Positions 46,715-55,203 are shown, counted from the first letter of the stretch. The stretch is 64,000 bases of DNA from Cytophagales bacterium (GCA_013298125.1 JAAFJP010000030.1:1-64000), one strand, 5' to 3'. Numbers and translations: made by a program. The notes: a model not told the origin generated them from the sequence alone.

Positions 46715-48607
46715 CTAATACGCCCGAATCTCAACGCCCTTCATAAAATTAACAAAGGCTGTATTCACTACTTTATTACCGCCTGGGGTTGGATAATTTC
46801 CTGTAAAATACCAATCTCCTGTATCATTTGGACAAGCCTTATTCAGGTTTTCGACGGTCTGATAAACGATGGCTAATTCTGCTTTTAGGTTCTTTGGTTT
46901 TACAATATCTGCAATTTTTTCTGAAATTTCTTCTACTGTAAATGGCTCGTAGATGGCTTTTACGTAGTTTTCTTGGGTGGCTGTTCCCATTTCGATAGCT
47001 GCCAAACAACGTCCCAAAGTGTCTTCCAAAACCTCATCCATATTGCGTTCCATCAATAATTGGTAAGCCGCACGGAATGCCACAAATTCTTTCATTCTCG
47101 ACATATCAATTCCGTAACAATCGGGATAGCGAATCTGTGGGGCAGACGATACAATGACGATTTTCTTGGGTCCTAATTTATCCAAAAGGCTCACAATCGA
47201 ACGCTCCAAAGTTGTTCCCCTCACAATAGAATCATCTATCAAAACCACATTATCTACTCCCTTTTTGATTACCTCAAAAGTGGTGTCATACACGTGTGCG
47301 ACCATGTCGTTACGGTCAGCATCGTTGGTGATGAAGGTGCGGAGTTTTACGTCTTTTGTGATTAATTTCTCAACCCTCGGACGAAAAGTTAGCAAATCGT
47401 CAAGGTCTTTTTCAAATAAAATTCCTTCCAAAATCGCTTTTTTACGCTCTTTGGCGAGATAATCTTCCAAGCCCTCAATCATACCCAAAAAGGCAGTTTC
47501 GGCAGTGTTTGGAATATACGAAAATACAGTATTTTTTAAGTCGTAATCGACTTCTTGAAGCACTTGTGGAATGGCTAAACGACCTAATTGCTTGCGTTCG
47601 GCGTAAATATCTGGGTCGGATGCCCTTGAAAAATAGATGCGTTCAAAACTACAAGATTTCTTTTCGATAGGTTCGATAAATTTCTTTTCGGAATAATTCC
47701 CTTTTTTATCAACTATCAAAGCGTGTCCAGGTTTTATCTCCTTGATTTCATCGTAGTTACAATTAAAACTGGTCTTGATAGCTTGTTTTTCGGAGGCTAC
47801 CACCACCACTTCATCATCGGCATAGTAGAAGGCGGGTCTGATACCTGCGGGGTCTCTCGCCACGAACGAAGCACCGTAACCTGTGAGTCCAGCCATCGCA
47901 TATCCACCGTCAAAATCACGGCAAGAACGTTGCAGAACTCGTTGTAAATCAATGTTTTCCTCTATAATATCCGACAATTCGGGATTTTGATATTCGCTTC
48001 TGAAATATTCAAATTGACGTTGATTTTCTTCGTCCAAAAAGTGCCCGATTTTTTCCATCACCGTTACGGTATCGACTTTTTCTTTGGGATGTTGCCCCAG
48101 CGAAACCAATTTGTCGAAGAGTTCATCGACATTGGTCATGTTGAAATTTCCAGCCATTACCAGATTCCGACTTCGCCAGTTGGACTGTCTGAGCATCGGG
48201 TGGCAGTTTTCGATTTCGTTCTGTCCGTGCGTACCGTAGCGAAGATGTCCCAACAAAACTTCACCCGAAAAAGCGATGTTCTCCTGAATCCAGTGAGCAT
48301 CCTTTTGCTTGTCTTTATGCCCTTTAAAGGCTTTCTGAAATTTTTTGTGGATTTTTCTGAAAATATCAGGGACGGCATTTTGTTCGATAGAACGGTAGCG
48401 ACTGATATAACGATGTCCTGCGGGAACATCGATTTTGATATTGGCAACACCCGCTCCGTCTTGCCCTCGGTTTACTTGTTTTTCCATCATCAAATACAAT
48501 TTGTTCAAGCCATACAAGGGCGTATTGTATTTATTGATGTAATACTGGTAATCCTTCCGAAGACGGATAAGTGCAATACCGCACTCGTGTTTTATAGCGT
48601 CAGACAT
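46715..48607 (-). CDS. Amidophosphoribosyltransferase, long Bacteroidota PurF-family form
   Basis: The 630-residue protein starts MSDAIKHECGIALIRL; Cys9 would be the Ntn nucleophile after propeptide removal. LLGHLRYGTHG and DGGYAMAGLTGYGASFVARDP are glutaminase-domain motifs, and VVLIDDSIVRGTTLERS is the PRPP-binding loop of the phosphoribosyltransferase domain. It catalyses the first step of purine synthesis from PRPP and glutamine. It is about 130 residues longer than typical PurF (around 470-505) because of extra segments in the middle; long PurF-like paralogs of this kind occur in Bacteroidota and their exact role is less certain. Confidence 0.85.
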   Translation of the reverse strand: MSDAIKHECGIALIRLRKDYQYYINKYNTPLYGLNKLYLMMEKQVNRGQDGAGVANIKIDVPAGHRYISRYRSIEQNAVPDIFRKIHKKFQKAFKGHKDKQKDAHWIQENIAFSGEVLLGHLRYGTHGQNEIENCHPMLRQSNWRSRNLVMAGNFNMTNVDELFDKLVSLGQHPKEKVDTVTVMEKIGHFLDEENQRQFEYFRSEYQNPELSDIIEENIDLQRVLQRSCRDFDGGYAMAGLTGYGASFVARDPAGIRPAFYYADDEVVVVASEKQAIKTSFNCNYDEIKEIKPGHALIVDKKGNYSEKKFIEPIEKKSCSFERIYFSRASDPDIYAERKQLGRLAIPQVLQEVDYDLKNTVFSYIPNTAETAFLGMIEGLEDYLAKERKKAILEGILFEKDLDDLLTFRPRVEKLITKDVKLRTFITNDADRNDMVAHVYDTTFEVIKKGVDNVVLIDDSIVRGTTLERSIVSLLDKLGPKKIVIVSSAPQIRYPDCYGIDMSRMKEFVAFRAAYQLLMERNMDEVLEDTLGRCLAAIEMGTATQENYVKAIYEPFTVEEISEKIADIVKPKNLKAELAIVYQTVENLNKACPNDTGDWYFTGNYPTPGGNKVVNTAFVNFMKGVEIRAY

Positions 48608-48759
48608 GACCTTTACTTTGTGATTTGGAATGAAATAACCTGATACCTACTATTAAATCTTAATTAAATGATAATAAACAATGGGTTATTTTTCTATGAA
48701 CAAAATTAGGCAAAATTTGGGGATACTTCCAAATGTTTTGGGGCTTATTGTAAGATTTT

Positions 48760-49002
48760 TTACCCCCCACTCACAGGCGGAATTAAAGCGATTTCATCAT
48801 TTTCTGATAAAACTAAATCCGCCTCTGCATACTCACTATTTACCGCCACCAAGAGCGATTTTATTTCCTTCAATTTAGGGAATTCAGTTTTTAATTTGCC
48901 TAAAACTGCCTGAACATCAGCCGATTGCCCTAATTCTATTTCCGTAACATTGCCCCCGACAATATCTCTGGTGATTCCGAAAAGATTGATTTTATATTTC
49001 AT
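48760..49002 (-). CDS. moaD: Molybdopterin synthase small subunit
   Basis: The 80-residue ubiquitin-like protein starts MKYKINLFGITRDIVGGN and ends EIALIPPVSGG, with the C-terminal Gly-Gly that is adenylated and thiocarboxylated. SLLVAVNSEYAEADLVLSENDEI is the typical MoaD core. It donates sulfur with MoaE to make molybdopterin. It is divergent from moaA, with a long palindrome between them. moaE is not in the window. Confidence 0.85.
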   Translation of the reverse strand: MKYKINLFGITRDIVGGNVTEIELGQSADVQAVLGKLKTEFPKLKEIKSLLVAVNSEYAEADLVLSENDEIALIPPVSGG

Positions 49003-49010
49003 GATATTTG

Positions 49011-49090
49011 ATGGAACACAGATTTTACGGATTGGACACGGATTGAAATAAATGTTAATCCGTGTCCAATCCGTAAAATCTGTGTTCCAT
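49011..49090. repeat. Perfect palindrome between moaD and moaA
   Basis: ATGGAACACAGATTTTACGG and its complement bracket a 12-base loop; each arm is 34 bp with no mismatch seen. It starts 9 bp upstream of the moaD ATG and ends 59 bp before moaA, so it occupies the shared promoter region. No other copy is seen in the window. Confidence 0.9.
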
Positions 49091-49149
49091 TATTAACGTT
49101 TCCACGATGTTATTCACTAAATTTGTTCAACAAAGAAACACATTAAAAA

Positions 49150-50154
49150 TTGATTCCTCAAACACCCAACATAATTTACGATAATCATGGTCGCCCGATA
49201 ACGTATTTGCGTTTGGCGGTAACAGACCGTTGCAATCTCCGTTGCTTTTATTGTATGCCCGAAGTAGGCGTGAAATATCTCCCAAAATCAAAATTACTGA
49301 CTTATGAGGAAATGTTACGCACGGTCTCGGTGCTTTCTGAATTGGGTATTTCAAAGGTGAGAATCACGGGTGGCGAGCCTTTCGTACGTCACGACATGAT
49401 AGATTTCATGTATCAACTATCTGAAATTGAGGGAATTAACGAATTGAATATCACCACCAACGGAATCTTGACGGGGCAATACATCCGCCAAATGAAAGAA
49501 ATGGGCGTGCGGGCAGTTAATCTGAGTTTGGATACTTTGGACAAAAAACGCTTCTTTGAAATAACCCGTCGGGATGAATTTGATATTGTCTATAAAACGC
49601 TTTTTGATTTATTGGACGCAGGTTTTGAAGTAAAAGTCAACGCCGTAGTGATGGATGGAAAAAATACCGAAGATATTTTGCCTTTGGTAGAACTCACTCG
49701 AAATCATAAGGTTTCTATTCGTTTTATTGAAGAAATGCCCTTTAATGGAGAAGGTTCTCATTACCCAAAATTAGACTGGAATCTTCACAGAATTTTAGCC
49801 GAAATAAAATCGCAATATACTGATTTACAGAAACTTATAGATTCTCCCAATTCGACTTCCTATAATTATCAAGTCCCAGATTTTCAAGGAAATATTGGTA
49901 TCATTGCAGCCTTCTCACGTACTTTCTGTGGTACTTGCAACCGCATACGCCTAACCGCAACGGGTGATTTGAAAACTTGTTTGTATGACGACGGTGTACT
50001 GAATATCAGAGATTTACTGAGAGATGGCATATCTAACGAGCAATTAAAAACCACCTTCCTCAGAGCATTCAATACTCGTCCGAAAGATGGTTTTGAGGCG
50101 GAAAAAAATCGTAAATCGGTCATTTCGGAGTCTATGACTACGATTGGGGGATAA
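49150..50154 (+). CDS. moaA: GTP 3',8-cyclase
   Basis: The 334-residue radical-SAM enzyme has the CxxxCxxC cluster in VTDRCNLRCFYCMPE and the second cluster CGTCNRIRLTATGDLKTCLY. It ends in TTIGG, with the C-terminal Gly-Gly. KVRITGGEPFVRHD and NITTNGILTGQYI are typical motifs. With MoaC it turns GTP into cyclic pyranopterin monophosphate. The start is a TTG at 49150; no upstream ATG fits, so a non-ATG start is proposed. Confidence 0.93.
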   Translation: MIPQTPNIIYDNHGRPITYLRLAVTDRCNLRCFYCMPEVGVKYLPKSKLLTYEEMLRTVSVLSELGISKVRITGGEPFVRHDMIDFMYQLSEIEGINELNITTNGILTGQYIRQMKEMGVRAVNLSLDTLDKKRFFEITRRDEFDIVYKTLFDLLDAGFEVKVNAVVMDGKNTEDILPLVELTRNHKVSIRFIEEMPFNGEGSHYPKLDWNLHRILAEIKSQYTDLQKLIDSPNSTSYNYQVPDFQGNIGIIAAFSRTFCGTCNRIRLTATGDLKTCLYDDGVLNIRDLLRDGISNEQLKTTFLRAFNTRPKDGFEAEKNRKSVISESMTTIGG

Positions 50155-50175
50155 ATTTAGAAAGTGATAAATCAT

Positions 50176-50222
50176 TAATTTTTTAAGTTGTTAAGTCTCT
50201 GCACTGAACTTAACAACTTAAA
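50176..50222. terminator. Hairpin between moaA and the DUF4097 gene
   Basis: TAAGTTGTTAAG and CTTAACAACTTA pair perfectly over 12 bp, with A/T runs on both sides; it can end both convergent genes. Confidence 0.7.
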
Positions 50223-50243
50223 AATTAGCAACTTAATAACTTA

Positions 50244-51671
50244 TTACTTCTCCATAAACTTCACCCCTGCATAATTCGTCTTTATCGTAATTTTCGTATT
50301 TGAACCTTTGCCAATTTTGCCTTTATAGGTTTTGGTTGGTTGCCAGCCCATTTTGCGGTCATCGTCGTCGTTTTCATCTGGATTTACGGTGAAAGTTACT
50401 TTTCCTGATGGATAACGGAAATTGGCGTAAGTAGTCGTTACCTCAAAATCTGCATTACAATCACCATTCACAGGTAATTTCACGGCGGTATAATTAGAAC
50501 GAATATCAAGGGTTTTCAAAGTTTTTGACATTTCAGAAAGCTGTACACCGTCTGAATAGCTGATATTTAACTTTCCAGTTTCGTTAATTCTACCAATTTT
50601 TCCACTCGAATATTGAAAAGTTCCGTCCAGATTATTAATGTCGTCTAAGGTTACAGAACCGTAATTATTCTTCAATTTGAGGTTATCCGCCTTGTCGATA
50701 TTGAGTTTTGAATACGAAATCTGTAAATCTCCCTCGTCCATTTGCTTGATATTTCCCGTACCATATTGTACGAAAATATCCTTGTCAATGCCTTTCAAGC
50801 GGTCAGAAGTAAAACTTCCGTAATTGGATGTTACACGTAAAGGTGCATCAAATTGTGGAATGATAGTTTTGCCGTATTTGTTCGATACCGTGAGAGCATT
50901 CGTACGAGGCATATGGATGTTATAATTCACCTCAACACCCTTTTTGGTCTTTGGGCAATTACAACTTTCATCGTCTTTCTTACCGTTCCAGCTCCAATTA
51001 TTTCCCCAATTCCAATTGTTATTGTCAGAATCTATAAAAGTTTTAAACGAGATTTTATCCCCCTCCCTTTTATCCGTAATCTCCACATTATCAAGGAGTT
51101 CCTGAGCTTTTGCTTCTGATGAACCATAACCCGTAATGGTAATATCCACCTTGATTTCGTTTTTGTCCCAAAGCTCCACCTTCACGTCACCGTGTTGATT
51201 GTTGATGGATAATTTATCTTTTGAATCCACCGAAAAAGTCTTGGTGATGTTCTTTTTCTTTTCGATTGGATTGTCTTCGGTTGAAGCATCATCTTGCCAA
51301 TCTCTTCTATTTGAATGGTTTGAACGATTCCTGTAAACCTCTACTTTTGCCAAAGCATCGGTTGAACTCTTACCTAAATAGTCATGAGTTACTTCTTCCC
51401 ATGAACCATCTGATTGTTTTTTATAAACTTTTCGTTCTTGGGTATTCGTCCGTTCGTCTTTGTCTCCTAAAATGATTTTTAGTTGTGGTTTTTCAGAATC
51501 TGCTTTTGAAAATTCTTTTAAAAGTCTATTCGATTCTGCTTGATTCTTCAAAAGCTGGTTGTTTTCTTTAAAATTACTTTCTTCCGAAGATTTGTTCTTC
51601 AAACTATCCTGCGACCAAGCATTTGATACACATAAAATGCTGATAATTAATATGTTGTATATTTTTTTCAT
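50244..51671 (-). CDS. DUF4097-type surface beta-helix protein
   Basis: The 475-residue protein has a signal peptide (MKKIYNILIISILCVSNAWS) and then about 150 residues of low-complexity polar linker. The C-terminal 310 residues are a repeated beta-strand array of the DUF4097 type, recognisable from GDVKVELWDKNEIKVDITITG, SNYGSFTSDRLKGIDKD and DVQLSEMSKTLKTLDIRSNY. NNNWNWGNNWSWNG is a Trp/Asn-rich insertion. DUF4097 proteins of this length are common in operons with ECF sigma factors. Here it is the last gene of the sigma factor and membrane-protein unit. Confidence 0.8.
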   Translation of the reverse strand: MKKIYNILIISILCVSNAWSQDSLKNKSSEESNFKENNQLLKNQAESNRLLKEFSKADSEKPQLKIILGDKDERTNTQERKVYKKQSDGSWEEVTHDYLGKSSTDALAKVEVYRNRSNHSNRRDWQDDASTEDNPIEKKKNITKTFSVDSKDKLSINNQHGDVKVELWDKNEIKVDITITGYGSSEAKAQELLDNVEITDKREGDKISFKTFIDSDNNNWNWGNNWSWNGKKDDESCNCPKTKKGVEVNYNIHMPRTNALTVSNKYGKTIIPQFDAPLRVTSNYGSFTSDRLKGIDKDIFVQYGTGNIKQMDEGDLQISYSKLNIDKADNLKLKNNYGSVTLDDINNLDGTFQYSSGKIGRINETGKLNISYSDGVQLSEMSKTLKTLDIRSNYTAVKLPVNGDCNADFEVTTTYANFRYPSGKVTFTVNPDENDDDDRKMGWQPTKTYKGKIGKGSNTKITIKTNYAGVKFMEK

Positions 51672-51698
51672 GATTTTCTTTCGTTAATATGAATGAGT

Positions 51699-52280
51699 TT
51701 ACACACTCTTCATCGGATTCTTTTTGTACTCTTTTACTTTCTCAATAATCTTTAATTGACGGTCTAAAATATCTAATTGTACTTGTAAATTCTGAATCAT
51801 TGCCTTTACTAAATCTTCCTGATTGGGCGTTTGTGAGAGTTCAGTTTGAAGGTTTTGGTAATCCTGATTCAGCTTTTCGATTTCAGTCGCAAACTCTTTG
51901 TACATCACGGGGTCATGTGCTTCAATTTGCTTGATTTCTTCACGCTTACTCTCAATCAGACTTGTGTATTGAACCATTTTATCGCCATATTGTGGGGCAA
52001 CCTCAGCAACAATTTGTTCAGTCGAATCTGATTTATTATTTAGGTAAAATACTGATAGATAACCCATTACCAATAATACACTCGCCGCAATCGCCCATGA
52101 TTTAAACCTTGAAATAGACGATTTCTTGAATTTAAAAACCACTTCGTCAGGTTCAATTTCTTTTCCCAGCGACTTGTCGATTTTATCCCAAAGCCCCGCT
52201 GGAACTTCGTGCATATCGAAATCCTGATGGTGATTTTGGATAAATTGTTCCAATCCTTTCTTATGTTCTTGATTTTTCAT
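51699..52280 (-). CDS. Single-pass membrane protein, likely anti-sigma partner
   Basis: The 193-residue protein has an N-terminal cytoplasmic part (about 85 residues, with VPAGLWDKIDKSLGKE), one membrane segment (SWAIAASVLLVMGYLSVFYL) and a periplasmic helical region with a probable coiled coil (VEIEKLNQDYQNLQTELS-like heptads). The pattern matches the zf-less anti-sigma or regulator proteins that follow Bacteroidota ECF sigma factors. The 118-bp gap to the sigma gene is filled by a palindromic repeat. The membrane protein overlaps in operon order with the DUF4097 gene. Confidence 0.65.
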   Translation of the reverse strand: MKNQEHKKGLEQFIQNHHQDFDMHEVPAGLWDKIDKSLGKEIEPDEVVFKFKKSSISRFKSWAIAASVLLVMGYLSVFYLNNKSDSTEQIVAEVAPQYGDKMVQYTSLIESKREEIKQIEAHDPVMYKEFATEIEKLNQDYQNLQTELSQTPNQEDLVKAMIQNLQVQLDILDRQLKIIEKVKEYKKNPMKSV

Positions 52281-52290
52281 TTTCTTGTAT

Positions 52291-52398
52291 TACTGTTATA
52301 CTGTAGCTCGAAATGGCATTTCGAGAAGCCGAGTCCAATTATTCGTCCATTCTCGAAGTACCACCGAGCGTCGGTCGCTTCGAGCTACAGTAACAGTA
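52291..52398. repeat. Palindrome family B, copy 2
   Basis: TACTGTTATACTGTAGCTCG opens the left arm; TTCGAGCTACAGTAACAGTA closes the right. It shares the core CTGTAGCTCGAA...TTCGAGAA with the copy at 45811 and carries extra CCGAGCGTCGGTCGCTTCG sequence in the right arm. It ends immediately next to the sigma factor stop codon (52399-52401). Confidence 0.85.
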
Positions 52399-52983
52399 TT
52401 AATTACTCTTTAAAATTTCTAACAATCGTTTCTTTGCCCGTATGTATTGTGTACGAGAAGTAGATTCGGCAATGCCCAAAACCTCAGCGATTTCTTCATG
52501 GTCATAACCTTCGAGCAAATACAAACATATCACCGTTCTGAAACCATCGGGGAGTTGCTGAATGGCATAATGTACTCGCTGAACGTCATAATCAATGCTT
52601 TCTTCGTCATAAGATTCATCATCTTGGACATCAAAACCATCCTCAATATCAACCAATTGTACCTTTCGATTGCGTAATTGATTCAAAGCACGATTGACCA
52701 CAATTTGTTTCAACCAAGCCCCAAACGTACTGGTTTGTCGGAAGTCGTGAATTTTCTGAAAAGCATCCAAGAAAGCGTCTTGCAAAACGTCCTCGGCTTC
52801 TCCCACATGGTTCACAATCCTGACCGCAACATTATACATAGACTTTGCATAAAGCCTATAAATCTCATATTGAGCCTTGCGTTCGCCCCGACGGCAAGCC
52901 TCAACGAGTGGGAGATGTTTGTCTATGTATAGCGTTTGTTCCAGAGGTAATGGGTTTTTCTTATTATAATTTTCAATGTGCAA
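52399..52983 (-). CDS. ECF-type RNA polymerase sigma factor
   Basis: The 194-residue protein has region 2 (EIYRLYAKSMYNVAVRIV, AEDVLQDAFLDAFQKIHDF, STFGAWLKQIVVNRALNQLR) and region 4 (VHYAIQQLPDGFRTVICLYL, YDHEEIAEVLGIAESTSRTQYIRAKKRL). It belongs to the sigma-70 ECF group typical of Bacteroidota. The start is a TTG at 52981-52983 inside a palindromic repeat; an in-frame TGA two codons further upstream rules out a longer form. Its operon includes the membrane protein and the DUF4097 protein downstream. Confidence 0.92.
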   Translation of the reverse strand: MHIENYNKKNPLPLEQTLYIDKHLPLVEACRRGERKAQYEIYRLYAKSMYNVAVRIVNHVGEAEDVLQDAFLDAFQKIHDFRQTSTFGAWLKQIVVNRALNQLRNRKVQLVDIEDGFDVQDDESYDEESIDYDVQRVHYAIQQLPDGFRTVICLYLLEGYDHEEIAEVLGIAESTSRTQYIRAKKRLLEILKSN

Positions 52984-53073
52984 TGTTCAATTTCCAATGT
53001 TCAAGTGGATTTAACACATTGATAATTAATTACTTGAACATTGAGCATTGAACATTGTGAATTGAAAATTATA
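52965..53073. repeat. Imperfect palindrome over the sigma factor start
   Basis: ATAATTTTCAATGTGCAATG and its near-complement CATTGTGAATTGAAAATTAT bound a 109-base element with inner arms CAATGTTCAAGT and ACTTGAACATTG. The sigma factor start codon (52981-52983) lies in the left arm. It separates the sigma operon from the Xre/RES module. Confidence 0.8.
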
Positions 53074-53148
53074 AACTTTCGCAATCACAACCTAATGACA
53101 CACAACAATTTCTAAATGTTGCAAAGATTAAAGAAAACTTGAAATAAT

Positions 53149-53179
53149 TTTGTTATTACGACACTTGTCAATATATTTA
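53149..53179 (+). promoter_or_regulatory. Candidate promoter of the Xre/RES module
   Basis: TTTG (53149-53152), 19 bp, then TATATTTA (53172-53179) is a one-mismatch Bacteroidota promoter, with the predicted start about 12 bases before the ATG at 53198. It also argues against the TTG start at 53150. Confidence 0.5.
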
Positions 53180-53197
53180 CGACAAATTACAAAGAAA

Positions 53198-53620
53198 ATG
53201 AAAAAGGTAAATCCAAAACAAGAAGATATATTTTTGATGCTTGGTCAAGGGCAAGATTGGCAGATTATTCAATTGTCTCGGGAAGGTATTTCAAAAGGGC
53301 TTTTATTTCAATTAGGCAGTCGTATTAACTTCACAGAAAAGGAGTTAGCAACCGTTTTAGACCTTTCGGAAAGGACTTTGCAACGCTATACTGACGATAC
53401 AAAATTGAGCAAAGTCGCTTCTGAAAAAACGATTGAATTAGCGAATTTATATCGTCATGGAGAAGACGTTTTTGAGTCAATAGATAAATTTAATATTTGG
53501 ATGAAAACACCTCATGCTATGTTTCAAAAACAACGCCCGATTGATATTTTAGATACCCACAGAGGCTTTCAGATGATTCATGACGAACTCGGAAGGATAG
53601 AGCATGGTGTTTACATTTAG
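53198..53620 (+). CDS. MbcA/ParS/Xre-type antitoxin of the RES pair
   Basis: The 140-residue protein has a helix-turn-helix start (KKVNPKQEDIFLML..., RINFTEKELATVLDLSERTLQRY) and the DUF2384 C-terminal domain with FESIDKFNIWMKTPHAMFQKQRPIDIL. This is the usual antitoxin preceding RES toxins. It binds DNA to repress its operon and neutralises the toxin by blocking the NAD site. It is 47 bp upstream of the RES gene. Confidence 0.9.
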   Translation: MKKVNPKQEDIFLMLGQGQDWQIIQLSREGISKGLLFQLGSRINFTEKELATVLDLSERTLQRYTDDTKLSKVASEKTIELANLYRHGEDVFESIDKFNIWMKTPHAMFQKQRPIDILDTHRGFQMIHDELGRIEHGVYI

Positions 53621-53667
53621 AATGTATCTATTTGATTATCAATTGTTTGTAATATTAAATTCTTAAA

Positions 53668-54123
53668 ATGAAAGTTTATCGACTAACCCCTAAAAAATAT
53701 TCAACAGACTTATCAGGGATAGGAGCAAAATTATACGGAGGACGTTGGAATAGAGTGGGTGTGCCTTTGCTTTACACGAGTGACCATTTGTCATTAGCTG
53801 TTTTAGAGAACATTGTCCATATCCAAAATCCAGCCATTTTACCTACTTATCATGCTCTAACCATCGAAATTCCAGATTCATTTCAGGAATATTCTACCAA
53901 TGATTTTCCAGAGAACTGGCTCAATCAAGATGCTTTTGAATCTTTAAGAAAATTGACGGACGATTTTGTAGAATCAGGTAAATTTTTAGCCATGAAAGTT
54001 CCGTCGGCAATTATTGATGTTGAGTATAATTTTTTAATAAATCCACAACATTCTTTGTTCAAAGAAGTTAAAATAATCAATCAACAAGAATTTTCATTTG
54101 ACCAACGTTTGTTTACCCGATGA
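53668..54123 (+). CDS. RES-domain toxin
   Basis: The 151-residue protein is a full RES domain: MKVYRLTPKKYSTDLSGIGAKLYGGRWNRVG contains the Arg, Gly-Gly-Arg-Trp-Asn signature (R-E-S family, with the Ser in LLYTSDHLSLAVLE), and the C-terminal half has SAIIDVEYNFLINPQH. RES toxins degrade NAD+ or ADP-ribosylate proteins. It is paired with the Xre/ParS-type antitoxin upstream. It overlaps the DUF985 cupin gene by 4 bp (ATGA). Confidence 0.93.
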   Translation: MKVYRLTPKKYSTDLSGIGAKLYGGRWNRVGVPLLYTSDHLSLAVLENIVHIQNPAILPTYHALTIEIPDSFQEYSTNDFPENWLNQDAFESLRKLTDDFVESGKFLAMKVPSAIIDVEYNFLINPQHSLFKEVKIINQQEFSFDQRLFTR

Positions 54124-54620
54124 AACCTCCCAAATTCTGGATAGAACACTATCAAATGCAAACTCACCCCGAAGGCGGATATTTTGCAGAAACTTATCGT
54201 TCCTCAGAAAAAATCCCTCAAAATGCCCTTCCAAGCCGTTTTTCGGGCGAGCGGAGTCTTTCCACAGGCATTTATTTTCTCCTCGAAAGCCATCATATTT
54301 CAGCTTTTCACAGAATCCAATCTGATGAAATGTGGCATTTTTATGCGGGCTGTCCTTTGGATGTTTTTATGATTGATAAAACAGGAAATTTAGACGTTTT
54401 TCGTTTGGGAAATAATCCAGAAAATGGAGAGATTTTTCAGGCTGTTGTACCCGCTGGCGTGTGGTTTGGCTCAAAACCTGCTGTGTTGAATAGCTATTCT
54501 TTGGTGGGTTGTACGGTGTCCCCAGGCTTTGATTTTGAGGATTTTGAAATGAAAAGTCGTTCTGAGTTATTGGAGATTTTTCCTCAGCATCAAGAAGTAA
54601 TTGAAATGCTAACATATTAG
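54120..54620 (+). CDS. DUF985 cupin-fold protein
   Basis: The 166-residue protein starts MKPPKFWIEHYQMQTHPEGGYFAETYRS, and has the cupin core HHISAFHRIQSDEMWHFYAG and VVPAGVWFGSKPAV, as in the DUF985 family (the fold of ecdysteroid-phosphate-like cupins). Such proteins are usually small metabolic or sugar-related cupins. It is translationally coupled to the RES toxin, so it is a third member of that operon or a gene captured into it. Function unknown. Confidence 0.85.
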   Translation: MKPPKFWIEHYQMQTHPEGGYFAETYRSSEKIPQNALPSRFSGERSLSTGIYFLLESHHISAFHRIQSDEMWHFYAGCPLDVFMIDKTGNLDVFRLGNNPENGEIFQAVVPAGVWFGSKPAVLNSYSLVGCTVSPGFDFEDFEMKSRSELLEIFPQHQEVIEMLTY

Positions 54621-54652
54621 TTTGAGAATGGTTGCTACGATTTTATCGGTGA

Positions 54653-54685
54653 GACTTGACAACTTTAAGAAAAAGTTGTCAAATC
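54653..54685. terminator. Weak hairpin after the DUF985 gene
   Basis: GACTTGACAACTTT and AAAGTTGTCAAATC pair with one mismatch. T-tracts are short, so termination is uncertain. Confidence 0.35.
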
Positions 54686-54713
54686 TGAGGACTCACAGTT
54701 TCTATACAAAAGC

Positions 54714-55196
54714 CTACCCTTTATTTCTCACCAAAATATTCTTCAAATAAGACATTTCGCCTAAATGGAAACTCTCGTGCATGAAAAATACCCATACTTG
54801 CGAGCCTACCGTTGTACCAAAAGGTAATTTAATATGACTCTCAGAATCCCATTGCTCTTGGGTAAGATTTACTAATAATTCATTAATTCTTTCTCCTCTT
54901 TTTTGTAAGGCTTCAACGGCTTCTTCTTTCGATGAAAACATATCATTGGCTTGCAAGGGCGTACCAGGAGCAAAGATAATTCGCTCATTTCCAAGGGATT
55001 CTAACTTCTCAGAGGGGTTTAATATTTTGATGATGGTATTACGAATAAATGCCAAATGCCCGACTTCCCACGCAAAGTGATTCACTTTATCGTAAGGACG
55101 AAAAAAGATTTCATCGCCCGAAAAATTCTCAGCCATTTTGGCTACTCTTTTACTACTACTTGCAAACCCTTGTTGCATAAGTGGAATGATGTTCAT
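54714..55196 (-). CDS. DinB-family protein (1 of 2)
   Basis: From the ATG at 55196 (MNIIPLMQQGF) the protein is 160 residues and has the DinB/YfiT-like four-helix bundle pattern, with conserved His residues in VNHFAWEVGHLAF and in the C-terminal HESFHLGEMSYLK. These coordinate a metal in DinB-like hydrolases or thiol transferases. The gene follows a related DinB-fold gene directly upstream in the same orientation. Substrate unknown. Confidence 0.85.
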   Translation of the reverse strand: MNIIPLMQQGFASSSKRVAKMAENFSGDEIFFRPYDKVNHFAWEVGHLAFIRNTIIKILNPSEKLESLGNERIIFAPGTPLQANDMFSSKEEAVEALQKRGERINELLVNLTQEQWDSESHIKLPFGTTVGSQVWVFFMHESFHLGEMSYLKNILVRNKG

Positions 55197-55203
55197 ACGA
55201 ATA

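Noticed and set aside
46715-48607. Standard purF
   Set aside because: Motifs fit but the protein is about 130 residues longer than typical PurF, so the symbol was withheld.
53150-53197. Upstream TTG start for the Xre/ParS antitoxin
   Set aside because: It overlaps the -33 box of the candidate promoter, and the ATG at 53198 begins the recognisable domain.
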